From positions 14,883 through 78,882 of the forward strand of contig JBOEGO010000022.1 in assembly GCA_050633465.1 (NCBI GenBank): 64,000 nt of DNA, written 5' to 3'. Position numbers and translations under genes: made by a program. This document shows, piece by piece, positions 8,322 through 17,079 of the stretch; the first letter of the stretch is position 1; each line of letters begins with the position of its first letter. Below the pieces are notes generated by a model. That model searched no databases. It saw only the letters and a program-made list of their open reading frames with translations, and was not told where the DNA came from. Origin of the DNA: UBA3069 sp050633465. GTDB taxonomy: Bacteria; Pseudomonadota; Alphaproteobacteria; Rhodobacterales; Rhodobacteraceae.

Positions 8322-8603
8322 ATGCGCCCCATCGGACAGCCCCCAAGGCAAAGTCCAGCGCAATGTCCCCAACCGCGACCACATGCACACGGCATGACAC
8401 CCCGCGCCGCCATATGCTTCGGCGGTGGCGCTGCCCAGCAGGCCCATTTCGCCCGCCTCGGGCCATAACTCATTGGGGGAACTGTTGCTCTTGTCGATCT
8501 CCTGCGCCATCGGCTTGATGCGCTCTTGTGCCCGGCGATGCACCATATCACGCAGCGCATTCACATCCTCGCCCGGATCAAATTTCATCACTGCATTGAG
8601 CAT
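8322..8603 (-). pseudogene. truncated, frameshifted duplicate of the ivd 5' end
   Basis: Read on the minus strand from 8603 this gives MLNAVMKFDPGEDVNALRDM and continues as a clear homologue of the first 55-60 residues of isovaleryl-CoA dehydrogenase up to EAYGGAG, where a one-base loss relative to ivd (about 8397) shifts the frame. Homology ends at the ATGCGCCCC junction (8322-8330), matching ivd position 6276. The strong Shine-Dalgarno and palindromic operator of true ivd are gone, and several conserved residues have changed. It is a by-product of the segmental duplication. Confidence 0.9.
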
Positions 8604-8788
8604 CTGCGCATCGTCCCTATCAAATCAACCGCCAGGTCCGATCATTTCAGGACTTGGCAGACCGCAGATAATCGTGAATAAACTGTTAATATGTATTTCA
8701 ATTAACGATTTGCCGCGTCTCACTGGCGCGCAGGCAAACACCTGCCGCTGCACCCACACATCGAAATCAATTGCAACACAGGCAGATC

Positions 8789-10186
8789 ATGACTCTCATC
8801 TATTACGCCAACTCACCCAATTTTTTCACCGATACATTTTATTCCGGCTTCTCAATGGTCGGGACAGACGTGCTGATTGATGGAAATGTCTCTGTCGAAC
8901 ACCCGATCACAGGCTATCGTGCAGAATTCACAACCGACATCCCGGCAGAGCTGGAGGCCTACTTCAATGCAGACATCCCAGCCTTCTCCGCCACTGTCAG
9001 CCAGATCGACTTCTACGACGGCTTCAACAACCTTGTTGCGCAGGTCGTCTATGACCTCACGCCAGCGCTAAGCGCAGCCGATCTGACCTTTTACCTTGAA
9101 TTCTATGAAATTGTCGGCGCTCCGTCATTATTAACCACGATCATGCAAAATGCGGCGCTTGGCCCGGTCAGCGCCATATTCGATGCCAGTTTCCTGGCAC
9201 CCGCCGCCGGAGAGTTCACGCTCGATACCCAGGCCATACCCACATATATCTGGTCCACCTACTCCACCCTTTATGCCTCACAACACGACGACCGGCTTCA
9301 GGCCAGCGGCGAAATCTCGCAAACGATCTATGGGCAAGGCGGCAATGACACGATGATCGGGTCCTCCCGCTCCCATATTTTTTATGGTGGTGCCGGCGAT
9401 GACACCTTTGTCGGTTCCACCAACGGCACGCAATTCTTTGGCGAAGACGGGGTCGATGTCGCCAGCTTCAACGGAATCTATTCAGATTTCCTGATCTCCA
9501 CCGGATTTACCGGATCAGCCACCGTAATTGGATTTGGCGGGGCTGACACGCTGGTCTCTACCGAATACATTAAATTCGAAAACTTCAATGGCGTGGGCTA
9601 CGTGACCACACATGTCGACCTGTTCAATCTGCACGGCTGGTCGCGCAGCACCCAAACCAACAACCTGGCTGACCAGCAAACCGCACTGGAAATCATCTAT
9701 GATGATGGGCGCCAGATGACCTACAGCTTTAGCGGGACCACCCGCATAGGGCGGGTCACAACCGACGTGAACGATGGCCACGGATGGACCACAATCACCG
9801 AAACCTTCAACTTTGCGGGGCAGGTCGACACTCGCAACATCGTTGATGACAACGGTCTGACCTTTTACACCACCTTTGCGCCGGATGGCAGCAGCACCCG
9901 CACCGTCACCGATGCTGCGGATGATTTCCAATGGGCCAGCGTCGCCACCGCCTATGACAACAGCAGCACGCTGACCTCGCATGTCGTCACATTCGACAAC
10001 GGGATCGAACGCAATTCTGCCTATACTGCGGGGCAACTCAGCACCATCACCATCACCGATGGCAATGATAGCTACGGCTGGGACAGGGTGGTCGATACCT
10101 ATAACTCTGCAGGGTTCAACACCGCGCGCGATGTCTATCTGGATGACGGCAGCACCACGCATTTCGAATACCTGCCGCTGGGCTGA
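8789..10186 (+). CDS. secreted RTX-like protein with 49-residue C-terminal repeats (copy B)
   Basis: A 465-residue homologue of the 6796 gene. The ATG at 8789 is chosen because it aligns with copy A (MTLIYYANSPNFF against MTLNYYANSPDFL). The N-terminal 180 residues are strongly diverged from copy A; RTX-like motifs follow (YGQGGNDTM, FYGGAGDDTFVG, FFGEDGVDVASF), then four C-terminal modules. The last 90 residues (from LTSH) differ from copy A at only a few positions and end identically in HFEYLPLG. The promoter block upstream is conserved between copies, so both are probably transcribed. No signal peptide; secretion route inferred as type I. Function unknown. Confidence 0.85.
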   Translation: MTLIYYANSPNFFTDTFYSGFSMVGTDVLIDGNVSVEHPITGYRAEFTTDIPAELEAYFNADIPAFSATVSQIDFYDGFNNLVAQVVYDLTPALSAADLTFYLEFYEIVGAPSLLTTIMQNAALGPVSAIFDASFLAPAAGEFTLDTQAIPTYIWSTYSTLYASQHDDRLQASGEISQTIYGQGGNDTMIGSSRSHIFYGGAGDDTFVGSTNGTQFFGEDGVDVASFNGIYSDFLISTGFTGSATVIGFGGADTLVSTEYIKFENFNGVGYVTTHVDLFNLHGWSRSTQTNNLADQQTALEIIYDDGRQMTYSFSGTTRIGRVTTDVNDGHGWTTITETFNFAGQVDTRNIVDDNGLTFYTTFAPDGSSTRTVTDAADDFQWASVATAYDNSSTLTSHVVTFDNGIERNSAYTAGQLSTITITDGNDSYGWDRVVDTYNSAGFNTARDVYLDDGSTTHFEYLPLG

Positions 10187-10200
10187 TATATCCGGCGATC

Positions 10201-10225
10201 GGGCGGGCCGCGATCCGGCCTGCCC
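10201..10225. terminator. hairpin after RTX-like gene, copy B
   Basis: Identical 10-bp stem and CGATC loop to the hairpin at 8229-8253, 14 bp after the stop codon. No T-run. Confidence 0.45.
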
Positions 10226-10293
10226 TGCACCGTTCACCCTTGCACGGCGCGGATCTGTGGCGCGTCACCTCTCGACATGGTCCAAAATACAGC

Positions 10294-10313
10294 ATGCGCC
10301 CCTCGGGGCGCAT
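10294..10313. terminator. hairpin between convergent genes; holds duplication breakpoint nonamer
   Basis: Perfect inverted repeat ATGCGCCCC-TC-GGGGCGCAT between the plus-strand RTX-like gene and the minus-strand aminotransferase. Its left arm is the nonamer found at both other duplication boundaries. An imperfect 14-bp direct repeat (around 10325-10352, CTGCGGACGC core twice) follows. Confidence 0.5.
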
Positions 10314-10362
10314 TCCGCCGGATCACTGCGGACGCGTCGCTGCGGACGCATCGTTGCCGGCC

Positions 10363-11565
10363 TCACCCTTGCTGAAAAACCGCCGCAACCTCGGCGCGGA
10401 TGATGCGGGCGATCTGGGCGCAGTCCGCTAATGAAAACGTCAGCGGCAGGCGCATGTCGACAATGCCGCGCAACACGCGGTCTGTGGCGGGCATGGGCGG
10501 CGCATCGACATAGCGCCAACTGTCATAACGGCTGGTGAACCCGCTTGGCTCTGCCCCGCCGAACCATTTCAATTCGACCCCACGGGCCAGACAGCGCGCC
10601 AGCACCTCGTTTATCGCCGCGTCCGACCAATCCAGCAGCAAAAACTGGATGGATGACCCGACATAACTTTCATCCGCAGGGCGCGTGACCAACATCAAAC
10701 CCGCCGTGTCGCGCAGCCCCTCCTCGACCACACGATAACGCGCATTCCACGCCTCGCTGCGCGCTGGCAGGGTTTTCAACTGTGGCCGCAGGATCGCCGC
10801 GCGCAAATGGTCCATCCGCCCCGACACATTGGGCGTGTCGTATTTCACAGCCTCGAACACCGCCGCATCGGGCGCCGCGCCATGGCGACCGTATAACATA
10901 TAAGACCCCGACAGCATCACCGCCCTTGCGGCGATTTCAGCGTCATTGGTGACCAGCAAACCGCCCTCGCCCGAATTCATATGCTTATAGGTCTGGGTCG
11001 AAAAACACCCCACCACCCCGTCCGCCCCGGACAAGCGGCCGCGCCAACGCGCACCCATGGTGTGGGCGCAATCCTCGATCACCTTGATGCCATGCGCCGC
11101 GCAAATATCCAGCAAACGGTCCATGTCGCACAGATGCCCGCGCATATGCGACAGCATCAGCACATCGGCCATACCGGCCTTGGCCTCCAGATCATCCAGA
11201 TCAATCACCAGCCCCTCGGTGACGCCCACAAACACCGGCACCGCACCGATGCTGGCAATCGCACCGGGCACCGGGGCCAGCGTGAATGCATTGGTCAACA
11301 CGCGATCCCCCGCCTGCACCCCGACGGCACGCAAAGCACAGGCCAGCGCATACCCCCCCGAGGCCACCGCCACGCAGTATTCCACCCCCATGTAATCGGC
11401 GAATTCACGTTCCAGCGCCGAAACCTCGCCCTGTTCGTCACCAACCAGATTGTAACGGTGCAACCGCCCCGATTGCATCACCTCGACGGCGCGGGCAATC
11501 GCATCTTTGGGGATAGGTTCCTGCTGGGTGAAATTGCCCGCGAACCGCTCAACCGCTTCATCCAT
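10363..11565 (-). CDS. DegT/DnrJ/EryC1/StrS family PLP aminotransferase
   Basis: A 400-residue fold-type I PLP enzyme. The family usually transaminates keto-sugar nucleotides. Visible motifs: ASGGYALACALRAVGVQAGD (cofactor phosphate region), the aspartate motif VIEDCAHTMGARWRG, and the Schiff-base lysine in STQTYKHMNSGEGGLLV. ATG 11565 is preferred to a TTG-started extension because GGAG precedes it by about 9 nt. It lies 47 bp downstream of the HAD phosphatase on the same strand. No sugar-nucleotide dehydratase or glycosyltransferase is adjacent, although glmU-glmS (UDP-GlcNAc supply) are close. Substrate unknown. Confidence 0.88.
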   Translation of the reverse strand: MDEAVERFAGNFTQQEPIPKDAIARAVEVMQSGRLHRYNLVGDEQGEVSALEREFADYMGVEYCVAVASGGYALACALRAVGVQAGDRVLTNAFTLAPVPGAIASIGAVPVFVGVTEGLVIDLDDLEAKAGMADVLMLSHMRGHLCDMDRLLDICAAHGIKVIEDCAHTMGARWRGRLSGADGVVGCFSTQTYKHMNSGEGGLLVTNDAEIAARAVMLSGSYMLYGRHGAAPDAAVFEAVKYDTPNVSGRMDHLRAAILRPQLKTLPARSEAWNARYRVVEEGLRDTAGLMLVTRPADESYVGSSIQFLLLDWSDAAINEVLARCLARGVELKWFGGAEPSGFTSRYDSWRYVDAPPMPATDRVLRGIVDMRLPLTFSLADCAQIARIIRAEVAAVFQQG

Positions 11566-11612
11566 CACACGAACTCCGAACTGCAAGTGATTAATATTGC
11601 GTTAAAATGTGA

Positions 11613-12284
11613 TCAGGCGACAGGCGCACCGATCAGCCCCTCAACCACGCCGGACAACTCGCGGTAATGATCAATCATCGCCTCGGGGTGCAATGCCGCC
11701 ACATCGCGCCCCGCAGGGCCGAATGTCACCAACAGCGACGGCACCCCCGCCGCCCGCGCGGTTTCCCGATCGGTCGGGGTGTCCCCCACCAACAGCGCCC
11801 GCTCCATCACGCCACCGGCCCGCGCCACCGCCTCGCGCAGGGGGGCGGGGTCGGGCTTGCGCACCGGCAATGTATCGGCCCCGACCAGCGAATGAAACAA
11901 CCCGCGTGCGCCCATTTCCTGCATCAACTGCTCGGCCAGCGCGGCGGGTTTATTGGTGCAGATGCCGGTGCGATAGCCCGCGCTGCGCAGGGCCTCGACC
12001 GCCTCTAGCGTGCCATCGTAAAACCGCGTGTGGTGGGCAATATCCGCGGCATAGGCCTCTAACAACACCGGATACCAACGGTCGATATCGGCCTTGCGGC
12101 CCAACCGCTCGAACCCCAGCGCCAGCATCGCCCGCCCGCCCTTTTGCATCGCCGTTATCGCATCGGTGGACACATCCAGCACCGCGCCTTCGCCCATCTG
12201 CGCGAAACACACATTCGCCGCCGCGACCAGATCACCGCCCGTATCCGCCAATGTCCCATCCAGATCAAAGATAACCGTGCCCAT
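11613..12284 (-). CDS. gph: HAD-family phosphatase, phosphoglycolate phosphatase-like
   Basis: A 223-residue HAD hydrolase with all four motifs: FDLDGTLADTGGD (motif I, nucleophile Asp), TGICTNKPAALAEQL (II), RKPDPAPLREAV (III Lys) and LLVGDTPTDRETARAAGVPS (IV). Size and cap arrangement match phosphoglycolate phosphatase Gph, which removes 2-phosphoglycolate formed from DNA-end repair or photorespiration-type chemistry. HAD substrates are hard to predict, so the specific name is tentative. ATG 12284 starts MGTVIFDLDGTL, leaving the usual short N-terminus. Divergent from glmU. Confidence 0.85.
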   Translation of the reverse strand: MGTVIFDLDGTLADTGGDLVAAANVCFAQMGEGAVLDVSTDAITAMQKGGRAMLALGFERLGRKADIDRWYPVLLEAYAADIAHHTRFYDGTLEAVEALRSAGYRTGICTNKPAALAEQLMQEMGARGLFHSLVGADTLPVRKPDPAPLREAVARAGGVMERALLVGDTPTDRETARAAGVPSLLVTFGPAGRDVAALHPEAMIDHYRELSGVVEGLIGAPVA

Positions 12285-12421
12285 GCGCGCCCTTTCCGCA
12301 AATTCCCGCCGCAGCCTGTGTCAGCTTGCAACATTCCTTGATGCCCGTAAGGAGTTCCAGCCTTGCGCGCCCATGCTGAACGGATAAAACAGGCGCAACC
12401 GAATAACAAAGAGTAAATGGC

Positions 12422-13765
12422 ATGAGCATAGCATTGGTCATCCTCGCTGCTGGCAAAGGCACGCGGATGCAATCGGACCTACCCAAAGTGTTGCACAGGG
12501 TGGCAGGCGCCCCCCTGCTGGTCCATGCCATGAAATCGGGCGAGGCACTGGACCCGTCGCGCATCATCGTTGTTGCTGGCCATGGTGCCGATCTGGTGAC
12601 CGCCGCCGCCACCGATTGGCAACCCGCCGCACAGATCGTGCTGCAACAGGAACAGCTGGGCACCGGCCACGCCGTCGATCAGGCCCGCGCCCATCTGGCG
12701 GATTTCGACGGCGATGTGATCGTGCTATATGGCGACACCCCGTTTATCCGGCCTGAAACGCTCGATACCATGCTGACCGCCCGCGCCAGCAACGATGTGG
12801 TCGTGCTGGGCTTCGAGGCCGCCGACCCGGGCCGCTATGGCCGTCTGGTGATGGATGGGCAGACGCTGGATAAAATCGTTGAATTCAAGGATGCAACAGA
12901 TCAGGAACGCCTGATAACCCTATGTAATTCCGGCGTGATCTGCGCCAGCCGCGAAACGCTGTTTGACCTGTTAACGGCGATTGATAACAGCAACGCCAGC
13001 GGCGAATACTACCTGACCGACATCATCGGGCTGGCCCGTGCGCGCGGGCTGTCCGCCACCGCCGTCACCTGCGATGAAACCGAAACCATGGGCATCAATT
13101 CCCGCGCCGAACTGTCCATCGCGGAAACCGCGTTTCAGGCCAGAATGCGCGCCGAAATGACCGAGGTCGGCGTCTATATGCCAGCCCCCGAAACCGTGTA
13201 TTTCAGCCATGACACCGTGATCGGCCGCGACGCCACCGTGGAACAATTCGTCGTGTTCGGCCCCGGTGCCAGCGTCGAATCCGGCGCAACCATCCGCGCA
13301 TTTTCCCACCTCGAGGGATGCCACGTATCGCAAGGCGCCAGCGTCGGCCCCTATGCCCGCCTGCGCCCGGGTGCCGAACTGAACGAAAACGTCCATGTCG
13401 GCAATTTCGTCGAAATCAAAAACGCGATCCTGCACGAGGGCGCAAAGGCGGGCCACCTGTCATACATCGGTGACGCCGACATCGGCGCGGGCACCAATAT
13501 CGGCGCGGGCACCATCACCTGTAATTACGACGGCGTGATGAAACACCGCACCACCGTCGGGCGCGAGGCATTCATCGGGTCCAACACCATGCTGGTCGCG
13601 CCGGTCACTGTGGGCGATTATGCCCTGACTGCATCGGGGTCGGTCATCACCATGAACGTCCCCTCCGAGGCCCTGTCACTGGCACGCGCCAAGCAGGTCA
13701 ACAAACCGGGCCTCGCCACGAAATTGTTTGATAAATTAAAATCTATTAAAGCGAACAAGGGATAA
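12422..13765 (+). CDS. glmU: bifunctional UDP-N-acetylglucosamine pyrophosphorylase / glucosamine-1-phosphate N-acetyltransferase
   Basis: A 447-residue GlmU making UDP-GlcNAc for peptidoglycan and LPS. The N-terminal pyrophosphorylase begins with VILAAGKGTRMQSDLPKVLH and has LYGDTPFI (metal Asp region). The C-terminal left-handed beta-helix has hexapeptide repeats and the signature NFVEIKNAILHEGAKAGHLS plus IGAGTITCNYDGVMKH (acetyl transfer). Normal family length. It is followed after 11 bp by glmS, which makes glucosamine-6-phosphate for the same pathway; no PGM-type glmM is seen here. The divergent 136-bp gap to gph should hold its promoter, but I see no clean hexamer pair. Confidence 0.96.
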   Translation: MSIALVILAAGKGTRMQSDLPKVLHRVAGAPLLVHAMKSGEALDPSRIIVVAGHGADLVTAAATDWQPAAQIVLQQEQLGTGHAVDQARAHLADFDGDVIVLYGDTPFIRPETLDTMLTARASNDVVVLGFEAADPGRYGRLVMDGQTLDKIVEFKDATDQERLITLCNSGVICASRETLFDLLTAIDNSNASGEYYLTDIIGLARARGLSATAVTCDETETMGINSRAELSIAETAFQARMRAEMTEVGVYMPAPETVYFSHDTVIGRDATVEQFVVFGPGASVESGATIRAFSHLEGCHVSQGASVGPYARLRPGAELNENVHVGNFVEIKNAILHEGAKAGHLSYIGDADIGAGTNIGAGTITCNYDGVMKHRTTVGREAFIGSNTMLVAPVTVGDYALTASGSVITMNVPSEALSLARAKQVNKPGLATKLFDKLKSIKANKG

Positions 13766-13776
13766 AGGGGCATATT

Positions 13777-15597
13777 ATGTGCGGTATTGTCGGGGTTCTG
13801 GGCAGCCATGAAGTTGCGCCCATTCTGGTCGAGGCGCTGAAACGGCTGGAATACCGGGGCTATGACAGCGCCGGTATCGCCACCATCAATGACGGCGTGC
13901 TGGACCGCCGCCGCGCTGTGGGCAAACTGGTCAATCTGTCGGATGAACTGGTGCATAACCCGCTGGCGGGCAAATCCGGCATCGGCCACACCCGCTGGGC
14001 CACCCATGGCGCACCATCCGTCACCAATGCCCATCCGCATCAGGCGGGCCGCGTCGCCGTGGTGCATAACGGCATCATCGAAAATTTCCGCGAATTGCGC
14101 GCCGAACTGGCCGCAAAGGGGCGCAATTTCGTCACCGAAACCGACACCGAAACCGTGGCCCTGCTTTGCGCCGAATATCTGGATAGCGGCAACAGCCCCC
14201 GCGAGGCCGCGCAGAAAACCCTGGCCCGTCTGGACGGCGCATTCGCGCTGGCCTTCCTGTTTCATGGCGAAGAAGACCTGATGATCGCGGCACGCAAGGG
14301 GTCGCCGCTGGCCATCGGCCATGGTGACGGCGAAATGTATGTGGGCTCGGACGCCATCGCGCTGGCCCCCCTGACCGACCGCATCACCTATCTGGACGAA
14401 GGCGACTGGGCCGTGCTGACCCGCAGCACGCTGGATATCCGCAACGCAGACGGCGAACAGGTGTCGCGCCCGATGAAAAAGATCCAGATCGACAGCGCCA
14501 TGATCGACAAGGGCGGGCATAAACACTTTATGTCCAAGGAGATAGCCGAACAACCGCTGGTGCTGGGCGAGGCGGTGCGCCATTACCTGTCGGATGACGG
14601 GCAAACCGTATCCCTCCCCGATGATCTGGATTTCACACAGGTCGAACGCCTGACCATGGTCGCCTGCGGCACCGCCTATTACGCCTGCCTGACCGCGAAA
14701 TACTGGTTCGAACAACTGGCCCGTATTCCGGTCGAGGTCGACGTGGCATCCGAATTCCGCTACCGCGAACCGCCCGTGACTAAGGGCACCGTGGCCCTGT
14801 TCGTCAGCCAGTCGGGCGAAACCGCCGATACGCTGGCGGCCCTGCGTTACTGCGCGGGCAAGGCCGATAAAATCCTGTCGGTGGTCAATGTCGCCGAAAG
14901 CTCGATCGCAAGGGAAAGCGATCTGGCGCTGCCCATTCTGGCAGGCACCGAAATCGGCGTGGCCTCGACCAAGGCATTCACCTGCCAGCTGACGGTGCTG
15001 TTGATGCTGGCGCTGAAAGCCGCCGAACAAAAGGGCACGCTGACGCCCGAACGCGTGGCCGACCTGTTGTCGCATCTGCGCGCACTGCCCGGTGTGATGA
15101 ACGCCGCCCTGACGCTGGACAAGCCGGTGAAAAAGGTCGCGCGCAAGATCGCCGAGGCATCCGACACCCTGTTCCTTGGCCGTGGCGTGATGTTCCCCCT
15201 GGCACTAGAGGGCGCGCTGAAACTCAAGGAAATCAGCTATATCCACGCCGAAGCCTATGCATCGGGCGAATTGAAACACGGCCCCATCGCATTGATCGAC
15301 AAAACCATGCCCGTGGTGGTCATGGCCCCGCGTGACACCCTGTTCGACAAAACCGTATCCAACATGCAAGAGGTGATGGCACGCGGCGGCAAGGTGCTGT
15401 TGATATCCGACGCGCAGGGGCTATCAGAGGCAGGCGAAGGCATCTGGCAATCCATCGAAATGCCACAGGTCGACCCCGTATTGACCCCGATCCTATACGC
15501 CCTGCCCGCACAATTGCTGGCCTATCACACCGCCGTCGCCAAAGGCACCGATGTCGACCAACCCCGCAATCTGGCCAAATCGGTGACAGTGGAATGA
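13777..15597 (+). CDS. glmS: glutamine-fructose-6-phosphate aminotransferase (isomerizing)
   Basis: A 606-residue GlmS that makes glucosamine-6-phosphate from fructose-6-phosphate and glutamine. N-terminal nucleophile Cys2 (MCGIVGVLG), RLEYRGYDSAGIA and GHTRWATHGAPS define the glutaminase domain. Two SIS domains follow, with CGTAYYACLTAKYWFE, SQSGETADTLAALR and STKAFTCQLTVL. It ends with the conserved DQPRNLAKSVTVE, where Lys takes part in sugar binding. Full length. No glmS ribozyme-like leader is expected in the 11-bp gap after glmU. Confidence 0.97.
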   Translation: MCGIVGVLGSHEVAPILVEALKRLEYRGYDSAGIATINDGVLDRRRAVGKLVNLSDELVHNPLAGKSGIGHTRWATHGAPSVTNAHPHQAGRVAVVHNGIIENFRELRAELAAKGRNFVTETDTETVALLCAEYLDSGNSPREAAQKTLARLDGAFALAFLFHGEEDLMIAARKGSPLAIGHGDGEMYVGSDAIALAPLTDRITYLDEGDWAVLTRSTLDIRNADGEQVSRPMKKIQIDSAMIDKGGHKHFMSKEIAEQPLVLGEAVRHYLSDDGQTVSLPDDLDFTQVERLTMVACGTAYYACLTAKYWFEQLARIPVEVDVASEFRYREPPVTKGTVALFVSQSGETADTLAALRYCAGKADKILSVVNVAESSIARESDLALPILAGTEIGVASTKAFTCQLTVLLMLALKAAEQKGTLTPERVADLLSHLRALPGVMNAALTLDKPVKKVARKIAEASDTLFLGRGVMFPLALEGALKLKEISYIHAEAYASGELKHGPIALIDKTMPVVVMAPRDTLFDKTVSNMQEVMARGGKVLLISDAQGLSEAGEGIWQSIEMPQVDPVLTPILYALPAQLLAYHTAVAKGTDVDQPRNLAKSVTVE

Positions 15598-16364
15598 GCA
15601 ATGAAATGACCCTTGATGACGCGCTGACCCAGCTGAAATCCCATATCGAACCCGACCGCGCCGCAGGCATGGCCGAATACCATAAGGTGCCGCGCGATTA
15701 TCTGGGCATTCCCAATACCGCGCTGAATGACGTGACCAAATCATGGCGTCAGGCGATGGATGTGCCCGAACGTGTCGCATTGGCCAGCGCCCTTTGGGAT
15801 ACCAATATATTCGAATGCCGTCTGGCCGCGGCCAAACTGTTGACACAGGCCCGGATCAAGGATGATCAGGCGATCTGGGATCTGATCCAGTCATGGCTGC
15901 CCGATCTGGACAGCTGGGCGATTGCCGATCACGTGATGATGGCGGGACAAAAACGGCTGGTCGCCCATCCCGACCGGATCGAGGACGTGGCCCAATGGGT
16001 CAAATCCCCCAGCCACTGGATTCGCCGTGCCGCCATGGTCGTGACCCTGCCCTATACCAAACAGAACCACCCCAAACCCGACGAATTGCTGATCCGCCAG
16101 CGGGTCATGGGCTGGGCCGCCGATTACGTGCGCGACCCAGAATGGTTCATCCAGAAATCGGTGGCATGGTGGCTGCGCGACCTGTCAAAACACGACCCCG
16201 AACGGGTGGTCTATTTCATGTCGAACCACGCCAAACACATGAAACCCTTTGCCCGCAAAGAGGCCGAAAAATATCTGAACGATGCCGCCGCCAAAGTGGC
16301 AACAACGGCAAAGCCGCAGGAGGCGACCGCCCCCGCATCAGGGACAGGTGATACGCCCGAGTGA
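15594..16364 (+). CDS. AlkD-like DNA alkylation repair (HEAT-like) protein
   Basis: A 256-residue alpha-helical protein. It matches the AlkD-type glycosylase pattern: WDLIQSWLPDLDSWAIADHV (the W-D-x-W-x-x-x-D helix), SHWIRRAAMVVTLPY and WFIQKSVAWWLRDLSKHDP, with a low-complexity Ala/Thr/Pro tail. AlkD-family proteins remove bulky cationic alkyl bases without base flipping. The ATG overlaps the glmS stop (ATGA), so it is translationally coupled to amino-sugar synthesis, with no evident functional link. Family placement is from motif recognition; activity is not certain. Confidence 0.78.
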   Translation: MSNEMTLDDALTQLKSHIEPDRAAGMAEYHKVPRDYLGIPNTALNDVTKSWRQAMDVPERVALASALWDTNIFECRLAAAKLLTQARIKDDQAIWDLIQSWLPDLDSWAIADHVMMAGQKRLVAHPDRIEDVAQWVKSPSHWIRRAAMVVTLPYTKQNHPKPDELLIRQRVMGWAADYVRDPEWFIQKSVAWWLRDLSKHDPERVVYFMSNHAKHMKPFARKEAEKYLNDAAAKVATTAKPQEATAPASGTGDTPE

Positions 16365-16390
16365 CAGGGTGCATTAATGACGCGTTATAT

Positions 16391-16409
16391 GGGGGGATGT
16401 CTGCCCCCC
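16391..16409. terminator. hairpin between convergent genes
   Basis: Stem GGGGGG / CCCCCC with a 7-base loop, 26 bp after the AlkD-like stop and before the convergent lipoprotein gene. A second small inverted repeat (GAATTG / CAATTC) lies near 16423-16439. No T-tract. Nothing else is recognisable in the 139-bp gap. Confidence 0.4.
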
Positions 16410-16503
16410 TCCCCGCGGTCGTGAATTGCATGACAATTCCCGACCGCCACGTCCAAAGGTATTTTCAGAACAATGAAAGCCAGGGGCGGCGAAAACCGCA
16501 GCG

Positions 16504-16992
16504 TTATTCGCTGAACACCTGTAATTCGGGCAATCCCGTCAGCGGCGCATCCAGCAGGCGCATCGCCGCCAGCGAAATCCGGCTGCCCGACGACGCCGCG
16601 CCCTCGATCGGGATCAATTCAACCTGCGCCGATTTGCCATTGGCGGCGTAGGTCACACGCCCCTTGCCGGCGGTTTTCACCAGCGGTGTTTCCAACCAGA
16701 ACCCCGGTTTCGCCGGATCGCCCAGTGATGCCACCGTGGTGCCGACCGGCCCGCTGGCACTGGCCACGGGGGCCGCAGCCGCGACGCGCTGTTCGGGCGT
16801 GGTGGTGTCGAACTGCTCGACCGTGCGGGCGGCCGAAGGGGGGCGCGCCGCCAGATCAGACCGCGCCACGGGCCGCGTTCCGGTGCTGACATCCGCAGCA
16901 ACCGCAGGTTCAGGTTTGGCCACGGGTTTGGGCAACAACCCGCAACCGGACAGGGCAAGCGCCGCAATAGCAAAAGGGATCAACTGTTTCAT
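16504..16992 (-). CDS. small lipoprotein, unknown function
   Basis: A 162-residue lipoprotein: signal MKQLIPFAIAALALSGCGLL with a lipobox LSGC (lipidated Cys17). The linker is Pro/Ala-rich (residues 18-70), then comes a compact C-terminal domain with VASLGDPAKPGFWLETPLVK and GKGRVTYAANGKSAQVELIP. ATG 16992 is chosen because it places the signal sequence at the N-terminus; frames extending upstream lack one. Convergent with the AlkD-like gene and divergent from moaA (88 bp). The C-terminal domain (about 60 residues) looks like a small envelope fold, but I cannot name it. Confidence 0.8.
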   Translation of the reverse strand: MKQLIPFAIAALALSGCGLLPKPVAKPEPAVAADVSTGTRPVARSDLAARPPSAARTVEQFDTTTPEQRVAAAAPVASASGPVGTTVASLGDPAKPGFWLETPLVKTAGKGRVTYAANGKSAQVELIPIEGAASSGSRISLAAMRLLDAPLTGLPELQVFSE

Positions 16993-17079
16993 ATGGTGCA
17001 GAATAGAGCCATGCGCCCTTGGTCGCAATCACGCATCCGTGCCCTTGCGCGGCCCCTCGCCCATGCCTAATGTCCCCCC

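Larger units (their letters stand above)
6276..8330. repeat. tandem segmental duplication, copy A
   Basis: Copy A starts at the nonamer ATGCGCCCC inside ivd (6276-6284) and runs through the ivd 5' end, its leader, the RTX-like gene at 6796 and its 3' flank to the next ATGCGCCCC (8322-8330). Copy B follows directly. Similarity is obvious over the ivd 5' part, the RTX promoter block (about 6640-6720 against 8645-8740) and the last 300 bp of each gene plus flank; the 5' two-thirds of the RTX-like genes are diverged. Confidence 0.88.
8322..10302. repeat. tandem segmental duplication, copy B
   Basis: Second copy of the unit starting at 6276, bounded by ATGCGCCCC at 8322-8330 and 10294-10302. It is 74 bp shorter between nonamers than copy A (1972 against 2046). 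The right-hand nonamer is the left arm of a perfect hairpin (10294-10313), whereas at the internal junction that hairpin is broken by ivd sequence. This indicates that copy B's 3' end is ancestral and the internal junction is new. Confidence 0.88.

Noticed and set aside
8262..8603. A functional second acyl-CoA dehydrogenase N-terminal protein
   Set aside because: The homology breaks by frameshift after about 58 residues, the ribosome site is gone and the rest of the enzyme is missing.
11566..11586. Upstream TTG start for the DegT-type aminotransferase
   Set aside because: It adds seven residues with no ribosome site; ATG 11565 has GGAG at good spacing.
13618..15075. Long open frame antisense to glmU/glmS
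   Set aside because: GlmU and GlmS are unmistakable on plus; the antisense product is a His/Gln-rich composition artefact typical of high-GC DNA.
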